Positions 1 through 7,922 of a stretch of DNA of 64,000 bases are shown in pieces. The first letter of the stretch is position 1, and each line of letters begins with the position of its first letter. The notes under the pieces were generated by a model. It ran no database searches. It had not been told where the DNA came from and worked only from the letters and a program-made list of their open reading frames with translations. Both the position numbers and the translations under genes were made by a program. Source of the DNA: Alphaproteobacteria bacterium (GTDB lineage Bacteria > Pseudomonadota > Alphaproteobacteria > Caulobacterales > Hyphomonadaceae); contig JAAEZZ010000008.1 in the NCBI GenBank assembly GCA_018222605.1, positions 186,001-250,000 of the forward strand, read 5' to 3'.

Positions 1-322
1 TTGCTCCGCTCCAGGACAGATCATAGCCGGGCGGCAGGCTTTCGCGGTGGCTCTCAAACCCGTCAATCGGTTCGCCGTCTTCCAGTAACGTCACAGACTC
101 GATCAGCGCAGGCCCAACCCCACTATTGCTGAGACGAAGGCCGAGGGAGCGTCTTGTCGGCGTACTGGACACAAAGCCGTCCACCTGCAGTACAGGATAA
201 ACCGATCCGTGCTGCTGCGCGCGCATCACGCGGCCCTGATCCCAGGCAACGAACAGGGCAATCACGCTGGTCAGCACCGCGCAGATCGCGATCAGCATTT
301 CCGCCTTGTTGCCATTGCCCAT
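1..322 (-). CDS. Membrane-anchored protein of unknown function (3' end outside window)
   Basis: The first 107 codons are visible; the gene runs off the left edge. It begins with ATG at 322, nine bases after the stop of the ASCH gene, behind a G-rich stretch (GGGGGCGGGC) that can serve as ribosome binding site. Residues about 8-24 (AEMLIAICAVLTSVIALFVAW) form one hydrophobic segment, so the rest (a soluble part with VYPVLQVDGF and LRLSNSGVGPALIESV) is probably membrane-tethered. The region after the segment resembles no family I can name. It is probably co-transcribed with pheS and the ASCH gene. Confidence 0.6.
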   Translation of the reverse strand, partial: MGNGNKAEMLIAICAVLTSVIALFVAWDQGRVMRAQQHGSVYPVLQVDGFVSSTPTRRSLGLRLSNSGVGPALIESVTLLEDGEPIDGFESHRESLPPGYDLSWSGA

Positions 323-331
323 GCCCGCCCC

Positions 332-781
332 CTACTGCGTCGCCCCGGCGCGTTCCTGCGCAAGGTGGTCAGCGGCCTTGGCCGCGAAATCAGAGTCCAG
401 CACATCGACCAGACGGAATGTCTCGAACAGAATGTCCATGTCCTCTGCGAACACACCGGCGCGGGTGAAATAGTCCCTGTGGGCGCGCTGCCAGTAATCG
501 AGGCTGAGGTCGCCCTCCCCTTCCAGCGCCGCCAGTTCCTGCGTCATGTCCGCGAATTTCATCCGCGTGACCGTCTGGGTTTCAAGGATTGCCACCGGCC
601 TGCCATCGCCGCTCATCAGATATCCGCGCTCGCCTTCAACCGGCGGCTCATCAATGCTCGCCTCGCTGCAGGACGCCGTCTTCACGCCAGCAACGATCAG
701 CGCGGCCAGACGGTCGGCCAGTTCGGGGGAATCCCCGAAGGTCCATTTCGGCAGATCAGATGACGCGGCGCTGTCTGTCAC
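332..781 (-). CDS. ASCH domain protein
   Basis: The 149-residue protein has the ASCH fold signature: a [18 protein letters not shown] opening, then GVKTASCS near residue 40, a [16 protein letters not shown] strand pair, and a central [22 protein letters not shown] block with a following HRDYF. ASCH proteins are beta-barrel RNA-binding domains related to PUA; bacterial members are thought to act on RNA or translation, and some are nucleotide amidohydrolases. The start is a GTG overlapping the pheS stop as GTGA, with GGAGGG six bases upstream, so a longer reading into pheS is not needed. Translational coupling to pheS is likely. The precise substrate is not deducible. Confidence 0.75.
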   Translation of the reverse strand: MTDSAASSDLPKWTFGDSPELADRLAALIVAGVKTASCSEASIDEPPVEGERGYLMSGDGRPVAILETQTVTRMKFADMTQELAALEGEGDLSLDYWQRAHRDYFTRAGVFAEDMDILFETFRLVDVLDSDFAAKAADHLAQERAGATQ

Positions 782-1854
782 GACAGCCCTCCGCTGACAC
801 TCGGCGTGGCCCATGGCGCAAAGCCGTAATGGCGGGTCCATTGCGGGTCCGCTTCAAAATACGGGCGCAAATCCGGCATGCCGTATTTCAGCATGGCCAG
901 GCGGTCGACGCCCATACCGAAGGCAAAGCCCTGATACTCTTTCGGGTCGATGCCGCAATTGCGCAGCACATTCGGGTGCACCATGCCGGAGCCGAGGATC
1001 TCCATCCAGCTATCGCCGGCGCCGATCTCGATCGTCTCGCCCTTGCGGGTATATTTCACATCCATCTCGGCAGACGGCTCGGTGAACGGGAAGAAGTGTG
1101 GGCGGAACCGTGCCTCCACTTCGTCCACCTCGAAGAAGGCTTTCACGAAGTCGATCAGGCAGCCTTTGAGGTGGCCCATATGCGTGTTCTTCTCGATCAC
1201 GAGGCCTTCGACCTGGTGGAACATCGGCGTGTGCGTCGCGTCCCAGTCATTCCGGTAAACCCGGCCCGGCGCAATGATGCGGATCGGCGGCTTCTGGGTC
1301 ATCATGGTGCGGATCTGCACCGGCGATGTATGCGTGCGCAGAACCTTGGCATCATCCCCTTCCAGCGCCTTCATGAAGAAGGTGTCGTGCGTCTCGCGCG
1401 CCGGGTGGCCTTCGGGGAAGTTCAGCGCCGTGAAATTGTGCCAATCGTCTTCCATGTCCGGGCCTTCGGCCACAGCAAAGCCCATATCGCCAAAGATCGC
1501 CGCGATCTCTTCAAACACCTGCATCACGGGGTGCAGCGCGCCAGCCTTCGGGCCCGGCGCCGGCGGCAGGGAGAGGTCGACCTTCTCGCGGGCCAGTTGG
1601 GCTTCCAGCGCAGCGGCTTCCAGTGTTTCCTTGCGGGTGCGGATGGCCTCATCAACGCGCGTTTTCAGCGCATTCAGCTTCGGCCCCATTTCCTTGCGCT
1701 CTTCCGGGCTCATGCCGCCCAGCTGCTTCATCAGACCGGACACGCGGCCCTTCTTGCCAAGCTCCGCCACGCGGACGTCTTCAAGCGTGCCGAGATCACC
1801 GGCAGACTCGATTGACGCGAGGGCTTCTTTTTCAATCGTATTGATATCGGACAC
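778..1854 (-). CDS. pheS: Phenylalanyl-tRNA synthetase alpha subunit
   Basis: Charges tRNA-Phe as the alpha half of an alpha2beta2 class II synthetase in the cytoplasm. The coiled-coil N-terminus (residues 1-80) is followed by the catalytic core with [10 protein letters not shown], a motif 2 region ([26 protein letters not shown]) and motif 3 ([18 protein letters not shown]). I take the GTG at 1854 (protein start [11 protein letters not shown]), giving 358 residues, the usual size; the longer reading would start inside the upstream terminator. The beta subunit gene pheT does not follow directly: an ASCH gene and a membrane-protein gene come next, so pheT must lie beyond the left edge or elsewhere. 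Confidence 0.95.
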   Translation of the reverse strand: MSDINTIEKEALASIESAGDLGTLEDVRVAELGKKGRVSGLMKQLGGMSPEERKEMGPKLNALKTRVDEAIRTRKETLEAAALEAQLAREKVDLSLPPAPGPKAGALHPVMQVFEEIAAIFGDMGFAVAEGPDMEDDWHNFTALNFPEGHPARETHDTFFMKALEGDDAKVLRTHTSPVQIRTMMTQKPPIRIIAPGRVYRNDWDATHTPMFHQVEGLVIEKNTHMGHLKGCLIDFVKAFFEVDEVEARFRPHFFPFTEPSAEMDVKYTRKGETIEIGAGDSWMEILGSGMVHPNVLRNCGIDPKEYQGFAFGMGVDRLAMLKYGMPDLRPYFEADPQWTRHYGFAPWATPSVSGGLS

Positions 1855-1921
1855 GGGGGAAATTCCCTTTTCTGTTCGCGCGGGCTTTTTAGGCGCTTCG
1901 AAGCAGGTTGCAAACGCCCTT

Positions 1922-1954
1922 AAAGAAAAAGCCCGGCTTTGAGGGCCGGGCTTT
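1922..1954 (-). terminator. Intrinsic terminator between rplT and pheS
   Basis: A 10-bp perfect stem (AAAGCCCGGC pairing with GCCGGGCTTT) is followed on the minus strand by TTTTTCTTT. It ends the rpmI-rplT transcript or acts as an attenuator in front of pheS, whose start is only about 70 bases downstream. Confidence 0.85.
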
Positions 1955-1977
1955 GTCACTTGTGCCTTGATGGCAAG

Positions 1978-2340
1978 TTAAGCGAGGGCAGCCTTGGCCT
2001 GTTTGACCAGGGCACCAAACGCTTCCGGCTCGCGCACGGCAATGTCAGCCATGACCTTACGGTCGACTTCGATGCCGGCTTTGGTCAGGCCGTTGATGAA
2101 CTGGGAATAGTTCATCTCGTCATCGTGAATACGCACAGCGGCGTTGATACGCTGGATCCACAGGGAGCGGAATTTCCGCTTCTTCACCTTGCGGCCAACA
2201 TAGGCGTACTGACCGGCTTCCCAGACAGACTGGTGCGCGATGCGGAACGTATTCTTGCGGCGGTTACGGAAACCCTTTGCCTGCTTCAGAATCTTCTTGT
2301 GGCGGGCGTGGGCGGGAACTTTATTACGTGAACGGGGCAT
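1978..2340 (-). CDS. rplT: Large ribosomal subunit protein bL20
   Basis: 120 residues, the normal size for bL20, which binds 23S rRNA early in 50S assembly. The diagnostic basic N-terminus ([19 protein letters not shown]) and the conserved [17 protein letters not shown] and [19 protein letters not shown] blocks are all present. It follows rpmI by 38 bases in the usual infC-rpmI-rplT-pheS order. bL20 often regulates its own operon by binding leader RNA; I see no obvious rRNA mimic here. Confidence 0.98.
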   Translation of the reverse strand: MPRSRNKVPAHARHKKILKQAKGFRNRRKNTFRIAHQSVWEAGQYAYVGRKVKKRKFRSLWIQRINAAVRIHDDEMNYSQFINGLTKAGIEVDRKVMADIAVREPEAFGALVKQAKAALA

Positions 2341-2378
2341 CTAGGCCTCCTTGGTCAAGATCTTGAACGGATACGGGC

Positions 2379-2582
2379 CTAGAGGCCGTAGGGCAGGAAT
2401 TTCTTCACAACGCGGGCAACATCAGCTTTAGCGGCCAGCTTGGTACCGCGGTTCTGACGGATGTATTTCGCATTGTGGCTGATCAGGCGGTGACGCTTGC
2501 CAGCGACGCCGTGCTTCAGCTTTCCGGTTGCCGTGATCTTGAACCGCTTTGCAGCGGCCTTTTTCGTCTTCATCTTCGGCAT
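2379..2582 (-). CDS. rpmI: Large ribosomal subunit protein bL35
   Basis: 67 residues with the standard bL35 pattern: PKMKTKKAAAKRFKIT at the start, then GKLKHGVAGKRHRL and a basic C-terminus ending in FLPYGL. Normal length. It heads the rpmI-rplT pair. The 465 bases upstream hold no convincing gene, so a separate promoter for this pair is likely despite the conserved linkage to infC. Confidence 0.98.
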   Translation of the reverse strand: MPKMKTKKAAAKRFKITATGKLKHGVAGKRHRLISHNAKYIRQNRGTKLAAKADVARVVKKFLPYGL

Positions 2583-2678
2583 TTCATCTCTCCTCTAATT
2601 GAGCTCACACCTTGCGGCGGCCCAGGGTTCATGAGCCAAAGGGGCATGCCGTTCGCCCGCATTGCTCGGAAGTGGCGG

Positions 2679-2707
2679 CTTATGACGGATCGGCGCGCAG
2701 GAATCAA
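2679..2707 (-). promoter_or_regulatory. Possible sigma-70 type promoter for rpmI-rplT
   Basis: On the minus strand TTGATT and CATAAG are separated by 17 bases, about 95 bases before the rpmI start. Matches to the housekeeping consensus are moderate and the call rests on position and spacing only. The remaining part of the 2583-2980 gap shows nothing I can name. Confidence 0.35.
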
Positions 2708-2975
2708 GGGGGTGAATCCGTTAAAAGCAGCGTCACTATTGGGGAAAGCCGCGCGGTCATTCCCCGGCCCTGACAGGCCTGCCCCGGCTTGTAAGCAGGG
2801 TTTTCACCTTTCCCAATCCGGCGCAGAGGCCCCGCTTGTAGGTTTGGCCCTGTCATTTCGGTGGTGACATGCCGGAATGGGGGTTTCCATGGCCCCGGCG
2901 CGCGGAGAGACAGGGTCGCTACCTGTTCCCTCCCCTCTCTATACTTACCGCGGCCTTTGTACTCTCCGCGTGTTA

Positions 2976-3010
2976 CAAACAAAAAACCGGAGGGCTTGAG
3001 GCCCGTCCGG
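2976..3010 (-). terminator. Intrinsic terminator after the I78 lipoprotein gene
   Basis: Minus strand: CCGGACGGGC, loop CTCAA, then GCCCTCCGG (one bulge) followed by TTTTTTGTTTG. It closes the infC-lipoprotein unit before rpmI. Confidence 0.8.
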
Positions 3011-3047
3011 CTTTTCGTGTTGCTTCAGACTGACAGGAAAACCTGCT

Positions 3048-3434
3048 TCAGCCGCACTTCATGCTGAGAATAAGGCCATCCTCATCGGTCAGTACGTTCA
3101 GGCGTGTCGGGCTGTAGTCTTCCGTCACAGGGGTATCCGGTGCCACAATACGGGCCCCTTCCGGCAGTTCATCTTCCGGAATGTCGCTGGCGGCCTGGCC
3201 GATATAGGCTTCCAGAGCTGCCATGCCGCAGGAATCTTCCACCTGGTCCAGCGGGTCCATTTCCGGTCTCACGGTCTCATCAGAGGCGGAGTCCTCTGGC
3301 GGCGCACCCTCAACAGCCTCAACAGGGGGCTGTTCAACTTGTGGGGCATCTGCCACCGGATCAGCGTTTTCGCCGCCACATGCGGCCAGCAGCAACGTGG
3401 CTGAACCGGCCAGAAGGATCGCGCGCATCTTCAT
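3048..3434 (-). CDS. Lipoprotein with peptidase inhibitor I78 domain
   Basis: 128 residues. The N-terminus is a lipoprotein signal with lipobox LLAAC and lipidation at Cys19. An acidic, proline-rich linker (about residues 22-64) leads to a C-terminal I78 inhibitor domain: an early [12 protein letters not shown], then [21 protein letters not shown] and the terminal [10 protein letters not shown], the family signature. I78 proteins are small potato-inhibitor-I-like serine protease inhibitors, so an envelope protective role is likely. The start codon overlaps the infC stop as ATGA, giving tight translational coupling to infC, an unusual partner. Confidence 0.85.
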   Translation of the reverse strand: MKMRAILLAGSATLLLAACGGENADPVADAPQVEQPPVEAVEGAPPEDSASDETVRPEMDPLDQVEDSCGMAALEAYIGQAASDIPEDELPEGARIVAPDTPVTEDYSPTRLNVLTDEDGLILSMKCG

Positions 3435-3970
3435 CGCGGCGCCAGAACCATGGTCATCTGGCGGCCTTCGAGTTTCGGCTCCAGTTCAACCTTGGCCATT
3501 TCGTCAAAGTCTTCTTTCACGCGCTGCAGCAGCTCCATGCCGAGATGCTGGTGCGCCATTTCACGACCGCGAAAACGCAGCGTGACTTTCACCTTGTCGC
3601 CAGCTTCAAAGAAGCGGGTCATGGCCTTGGCCTTCACGCCATAGTCATGCACGTCGATATTGGGGCGCATCTTGATCTCTTTGAGCTCGGAAGACTTCTG
3701 CTTTTTCTTCGCAGCGGCCTTCTTCTTGCGCTCCTCGAACCGAAGCTTGCCATAGTCGAGAATCTTGACGACGGGCACCTCCTGATTTGGAGACACCTCC
3801 ACAAGGTCCATCGCGGCTTCACGTGCCGCGTCCAATGCAGCCGTGAGGGGCATCACGCCCTGTTTTTCCCCGTTCTCATCAATCAAGAGAACTTTGGCGG
3901 CGCGGATGTCATCATTGATACGTGGGCCGGCGGTTTTCTGCGGTCCACCCATGTCTGGTCTGCGAGCTAT
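3431..3970 (-). CDS. infC: Translation initiation factor IF-3, probable AUA start
   Basis: IF-3 binds the 30S subunit and rejects non-canonical start codons. The protein shows the N-domain ([39 protein letters not shown]), the lysine-rich linker helix, and the C-domain ([35 protein letters not shown]). The first ATG (3952) has no ribosome binding site. In the same frame 18 bases earlier, an ATA at 3968-3970 is preceded by AAGGAG with seven bases between, and adds I-A-R-R-P-D, the N-terminus I recall from other alphaproteobacterial IF-3s. I therefore place the start at ATA (179 residues). E. coli infC uses AUU for autoregulation, so this fits the family. Confidence 0.9.
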   Translation of the reverse strand: MARRPDMGGPQKTAGPRINDDIRAAKVLLIDENGEKQGVMPLTAALDAAREAAMDLVEVSPNQEVPVVKILDYGKLRFEERKKKAAAKKKQKSSELKEIKMRPNIDVHDYGVKAKAMTRFFEAGDKVKVTLRFRGREMAHQHLGMELLQRVKEDFDEMAKVELEPKLEGRQMTMVLAPR

Positions 3971-3977
3971 GGCGAAT

Positions 3978-3983
3978 CTCCTT
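3978..3983 (-). promoter_or_regulatory. Ribosome binding site deciding the infC start
   Basis: AAGGAG on the minus strand, seven bases before the in-frame ATA at 3970 and 25 before the first ATG. Its spacing supports the ATA start. Confidence 0.7.
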
Positions 3984-4000
3984 TGTCGCTATTTCAAGAA

Positions 4001-4037
4001 TGCCTGAATATGCCCGTAAATGCTGGCATATTCAAGG
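4001..4037. repeat. Inverted repeat in the infC leader
   Basis: TGAATATGCC and GGCATATTCA are perfect inverted copies around a short loop; the pairing extends outward to TGCC/GGCA with one bulged base. It lies between the glycosyltransferase stop and infC. No T-run follows on the minus strand, so a simple terminator is less likely than a leader hairpin or operator. Confidence 0.7.
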
Positions 4038-4104
4038 CAGAGCGCACTCCTTGAATTTTGGTTCCCGGTCAACCCCACAACTGATGAGCAGCAGGAAGGC
4101 CGGT

Positions 4105-5148
4105 TCACTGTGCTGCGTCCGGCAACACGCCCAAAGCGCGCACGGATTGCCAGACATCATCCACACTGAGTTCCGCCAGAGTCGGAGCGGAATTGATGAT
4201 GATCGTCTTCGGCCCGCGCGGGGCGGCATGGTCCGGATTGCTCTCATTCAGGGCAAACAGGGCGACGCCCGGCGCGCCGGCAATCGCGGCCATGTGCATC
4301 GGCCCGGTATCATTGCCGACAACGAAAAGCGCCTTCTCTGCCAGAGTAACAATCTGGAACAGGTCCGTCCGCGTGGTCAGACTTTTCGCCCGCGGCTCCT
4401 TGCGCACAATGTCTTGCGCCAACTGGCCTTCCGCCTTGCCGCCAATGATGACCGGCGTAATACCCAAATCTGCGACACGCTTTGCCAGTTCGGTATAATT
4501 CTGCACCGGCCAGCGCTTGGCCTCACGGTGCGCAGAGGCACCGGGGACCAGTAGCATGTAAGGCTGTTCCAGGCTGAAATAGGCCGGCTGAAGCCGCGGT
4601 GCATCGCGCAGCTTCGGGCGCACCCATGAAAGGTCCGGCTTCGGCGCGCTATTGCCCAGCCAGCGCCCCCCCGGCGCGACGCCCGCCACTTCCAGCTGCT
4701 CTGCCAGCCGGTCAATGGAGTGCATCGTCTTGCGGTCGGCATTGTCGTGGAAGAAGGCGGCCTTCTCATGATGGCCGGACCAGAGCGGCGCGCGACCGGT
4801 ACGGTTCAGCGCCGTGTAGTAATTCTTCGTGCGCCCGCTCGTCTGGAAGTCATAGATGATGTCATATTTTTCCTTGCGGATGCGCTGGATCAACGCGGCC
4901 GTGGCCTTCATGCCTTCCGGGCGGCCATCGGTTTCCACCTCGTCCACATAGGGGCACAGCTCGGCAAATTCCTTGTAGGGCGGCGTTGTCAGCAGGGTGA
5001 TGCGCGCCTTGGGGTGGGCTTCGCGCACAGCTTTCATTGCGCCCAGCGCAAGCACAAAGTCGCCTAGGGCGCTGAGTTTGATCACCAGCACCTTGCGCGC
5101 GCTCTCTCCCGGATTAACGGGACTGGCCGACTTGCCTGGTTTTGTCAT
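4105..5148 (-). CDS. Glycosyltransferase family 9 (heptosyltransferase-like)
   Basis: 347 residues, usual for GT9, the GT-B enzymes that add heptose or related sugars to the lipopolysaccharide core at the inner face of the cytoplasmic membrane. The N-domain has KVLVIKLSALGDFVLALGAM; the C-domain shows LLVPGASAHREAKRWPVQNY, VIIGGKAEG and the nucleotide-sugar pocket FVVGNDTGPMHMAAIAG. The gene sits 17 bases after a GT4 gene, so both likely serve one surface polysaccharide or core oligosaccharide pathway. The acceptor and sugar cannot be read from sequence. Confidence 0.88.
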   Translation of the reverse strand: MTKPGKSASPVNPGESARKVLVIKLSALGDFVLALGAMKAVREAHPKARITLLTTPPYKEFAELCPYVDEVETDGRPEGMKATAALIQRIRKEKYDIIYDFQTSGRTKNYYTALNRTGRAPLWSGHHEKAAFFHDNADRKTMHSIDRLAEQLEVAGVAPGGRWLGNSAPKPDLSWVRPKLRDAPRLQPAYFSLEQPYMLLVPGASAHREAKRWPVQNYTELAKRVADLGITPVIIGGKAEGQLAQDIVRKEPRAKSLTTRTDLFQIVTLAEKALFVVGNDTGPMHMAAIAGAPGVALFALNESNPDHAAPRGPKTIIINSAPTLAELSVDDVWQSVRALGVLPDAAQ

Positions 5149-5165
5149 GCTTGCCTCGGTTTTCC

Positions 5166-6326
5166 CTATTCAAGCAGGGTCTTATAGACGCCGAGCGTCG
5201 CCGCCTGAAGCCCCCGCTTGGAGAAATGCTTGCGAACATGCAGTTGGCCGGCCCGTCCCATGCCGCTGCGGGCATCTTCCCCTATGGAAATCAAGGCGCG
5301 GATGGCCCCGGCCAGCGACTGCGCATTGCCCGGCTCGACGCGCGCACCGGTTTCGCCCTCGATCACGGTTTCCCGTCCGCCGCCATGATCCGTCACCACG
5401 ACCGGGCGGCACATGGCAGAGGCTTCTGCGGCCACGCGCCCAAAGGCTTCCGGGCGGATGGACGGAGCCAGCACAATGTCGCTCGCCATATAGGCCGCCG
5501 GCATATCGGTAATGTGTTCTGACATAACCACGCCCCGGTCCAGTCCATTGGCGACCACGGCCTCTTCCAGCCGCGTGACATAATTCTTGCGGCCCTGCGC
5601 ATCCCCCGCCAGCACCAGCACCAGTTTCTCGCGCTCCTCCGGGGCCAGCAGTCCCAGCGCCTCGATCGCGACCAGCTGGCCCTTCCACTCTGTCAGGCGA
5701 CCCGGCAGCAACAAAACGAGACGGTTGTCATTCTCCAGCCCCATGGACTGGCGGATCGCGGTTACACGAGACGGCGCAACGGCAATCGGGTGAAACACCT
5801 CCAGATCCACGCCGCGCGGAATGGTGACGATCTTTTCGTCCGGCACGCCATGCTCTGCCTTCACATGTTCGGCAATCCATTGCGAATTGGCGATCACGAT
5901 GTCGCCCTTCGCCATCACCGAATTGTATTTTTTCTTGAGGGAAGATTTTCCGGAATACGCGCCATGATAGGTTGTCACGAACGGCACACCCATGGCGCGG
6001 GCGGCCTTGTAGGCACTCCAGGCAGGCGCGCGCGAGCGGGCATGTACAAGGTCCACCCCTTCCCGCGCGATCAGGCGCTTCAGCTTGCCTTCATTCAGTT
6101 TCAGCGTGATCGGGTTCTTGGTCTTGGCATCCATGCGGAAGAGTTCGCCGCCAAGCGATTCAAACTCCTTCTCCAGCCGTCCGCCCTTGCTGGCAAGCAG
6201 GGCCCTGCCGCCCGCGCTGACAATGGCTTCGGTGACTTCCAGCACGGTGCGCTCAACCCCGCCCGCAGAGAGTTCAGGGGCCACCTGAAGAATGGTCTTT
6301 CCGGTCAGATCCGGGAATTCGTCCAC
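5166..6326 (-). CDS. Glycosyltransferase family 4
   Basis: 386 residues with GT-B architecture. The N-domain opens with ILQVAPELSAGGVERTVLEV, whose glycine-rich loop binds acceptor or nucleotide, and continues with DLVHARSRAPAWSAYKAAR and TTYHGAYSG. The C-domain has VLLLPGRLTEWKGQ and the donor-binding E-x7-E pattern in SIRPEAFGRVAAEASAM. Such retaining enzymes build LPS core or exopolysaccharide. It is first in a two-gene unit with the GT9 gene and is divergent from an alpha/beta hydrolase, with 56 bases between them that must hold both promoters. Confidence 0.88.
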   Translation of the reverse strand: MDEFPDLTGKTILQVAPELSAGGVERTVLEVTEAIVSAGGRALLASKGGRLEKEFESLGGELFRMDAKTKNPITLKLNEGKLKRLIAREGVDLVHARSRAPAWSAYKAARAMGVPFVTTYHGAYSGKSSLKKKYNSVMAKGDIVIANSQWIAEHVKAEHGVPDEKIVTIPRGVDLEVFHPIAVAPSRVTAIRQSMGLENDNRLVLLLPGRLTEWKGQLVAIEALGLLAPEEREKLVLVLAGDAQGRKNYVTRLEEAVVANGLDRGVVMSEHITDMPAAYMASDIVLAPSIRPEAFGRVAAEASAMCRPVVVTDHGGGRETVIEGETGARVEPGNAQSLAGAIRALISIGEDARSGMGRAGQLHVRKHFSKRGLQAATLGVYKTLLE

Positions 6327-6382
6327 AGCGCGCTACCTCCCACTCGCTTGACAGGCGAGAGAGATGGAGGAACGGGAGAGGA

Positions 6383-7138
6383 ATGACAACGACCTATTTC
6401 ACTTCCCCTGAGGGACGCCGCCTGGCCTACCGGGCCTCGTCCCCGTCTCGTTCGGACCTGACCTTCGTCTGGCTGTCCGGTTTCAAATCCGACATGAGCG
6501 GCACAAAAGTGACCGAGTTGGAGAACTGGGCCAGCGCAGAGGGCCATGGCTTCCTGGCGTTCGATTATTCCGGCCACGGTGAATCCGATGGCGCATTTGA
6601 AGACGGCACGATTTCCGCCTGGCGCGAAGATGCACTCGCAGCCATTGACGCGCACACGTCCGGACCACTGATCCTTGTCGGCTCCAGCATGGGCGGCTGG
6701 ATGGCGCTGCTGTCAGGCCTTGCCCGCCGCGAGCGCATTGCCGGTCTCGTCCTGATTGCGCCCGCACCGGACTTTACCGAAAAGCTGATGTGGCCGGAAT
6801 TTTCCGCAGAGGCGCAGGCAGAGATCATGGACAAGGGATTCACGCTGCGCCCCTCCGATTATGGTGAGCCCTACACGATCACCCGCGCGCTGATCGAAGA
6901 TGGCCGGAACTGGCAAATCCTGGACGAACCGATTGATCTGGGCGTTCCGGTCCGTATCCTTCAGGGCATGCAGGATGCCGATGTGCCATGGCGGCACGCA
7001 GAGCGCCTTGTCGAGGCCATTACCAGCGAAGACCTCGTCTTTACCCTGATCAAGGATGGCGACCACCGCCTCTCCCGCGAGCAGGATATTGCACGCCTGA
7101 AAGCGACCTGCGCCGACATAGCAGAGGCTGCCCGCTGA
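6383..7138 (+). CDS. Alpha/beta hydrolase
   Basis: 251 residues without signal peptide. The fold is complete: an LSGFKSDMSG oxyanion region, DYSGHGESDG, nucleophile elbow G-S-S102-M-G, an acid at about D198-D200 in GMQDADVPW and H228 in DGDHRLS. It resembles the ABHD10-like esterases/thioesterases rather than haloalkane dehalogenases. GGGAGAGGA lies just before the ATG. The substrate is unknown. It stands alone on plus, divergent from the GT4 gene. Confidence 0.85.
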   Translation: MTTTYFTSPEGRRLAYRASSPSRSDLTFVWLSGFKSDMSGTKVTELENWASAEGHGFLAFDYSGHGESDGAFEDGTISAWREDALAAIDAHTSGPLILVGSSMGGWMALLSGLARRERIAGLVLIAPAPDFTEKLMWPEFSAEAQAEIMDKGFTLRPSDYGEPYTITRALIEDGRNWQILDEPIDLGVPVRILQGMQDADVPWRHAERLVEAITSEDLVFTLIKDGDHRLSREQDIARLKATCADIAEAAR

Positions 7139-7280
7139 AACAGGCAGACATTTCCGCTATTTAATCGGAACAAGGCATGGGCCTCACCCATTGATTGTGT
7201 GATGGACGGGATGATCCTGTCCGCCGCGCTCCCCCCAAAGGGTTGCAGCGCGGGTAACACGAAGCAAGGAGGCATATTCC

Positions 7281-7859
7281 ATGTCAAACCAACGCGCTGA
7301 AGGTCGTAAACTCGCAATTCTGGCTGCGGACGGATTTGAGCAGATCGAGCTGACATCTCCGAAAGAAGCCATCGAAGCCGCAGGCGGTGACACAAAGATC
7401 GTCTCCATTGAAAAAGGCTTCATCCACGCGAACAAGCACCGTGAGCATGGTGACAGCTTCCATGTCGACATGTCCCTGGAAGAGGCAAAGGCAGACGATT
7501 TCGACGCTCTGCTGATCCCCGGCGGTTTGTTCAGCCCGGACACCCTGCGTACAAATGACCGTGCGAAAGACTTCGTCTCAAAATTCTTTGAACAGAAGAA
7601 ACCTGTCTTCGCCATCTGTCACGGCCCACAGGTCCTGATCTCTGCCAATCTGGTGAACGGACGCGAAGTCACCGGTTTCCCGGCCATCCAGCAGGATCTG
7701 CGCAATGCCGGCGGTAAAGTGAAAGACCAGTCCGTGGTCGTTGATGGTGGCCTTGTCACCTCGCGCTCCCCGGATGACCTCGGAGACTTCAACGCCAAGA
7801 TTGTTGAGGAAATCTGTGAAGGCAAGCACGCTCGCCAACGCGAGTCTGTCACCGCCTGA
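7281..7859 (+). CDS. DJ-1/PfpI family protein
   Basis: 192 residues of the class I glutamine-amidotransferase-like fold, type YhbO/PfpI. Catalytic elements are E20 in AADGFEQIEL and C113-H114 in VFAICHGPQ, followed by GREVTGFPAIQQDLRNAGG and VVVDGGLVTSRSPDDLGDF. Members are reported as proteases, chaperones or deglycases that repair glyoxal-damaged biomolecules; a stress role is likely. AAGGAGG lies ten bases before the ATG, and a strong terminator follows the stop. Confidence 0.92.
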   Translation: MSNQRAEGRKLAILAADGFEQIELTSPKEAIEAAGGDTKIVSIEKGFIHANKHREHGDSFHVDMSLEEAKADDFDALLIPGGLFSPDTLRTNDRAKDFVSKFFEQKKPVFAICHGPQVLISANLVNGREVTGFPAIQQDLRNAGGKVKDQSVVVDGGLVTSRSPDDLGDFNAKIVEEICEGKHARQRESVTA

Positions 7860-7892
7860 TATCGCGACCGATAAGAATACCCCTCTATACCT

Positions 7893-7922
7893 GCCCCTTC
7901 CGAACACGGAAGGGGCTTTTTT
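7893..7922 (+). terminator. Intrinsic terminator after the DJ-1/PfpI gene
   Basis: Perfect 9-bp stem GCCCCTTCC / GGAAGGGGC with loop GAACAC and a six-T run. The facing SDR gene ends inside the T-run. Confidence 0.93.

Noticed and set aside
2704-3067. Frames upstream of rpmI
   Set aside because: They cross the terminator of the lipoprotein gene and have random composition.
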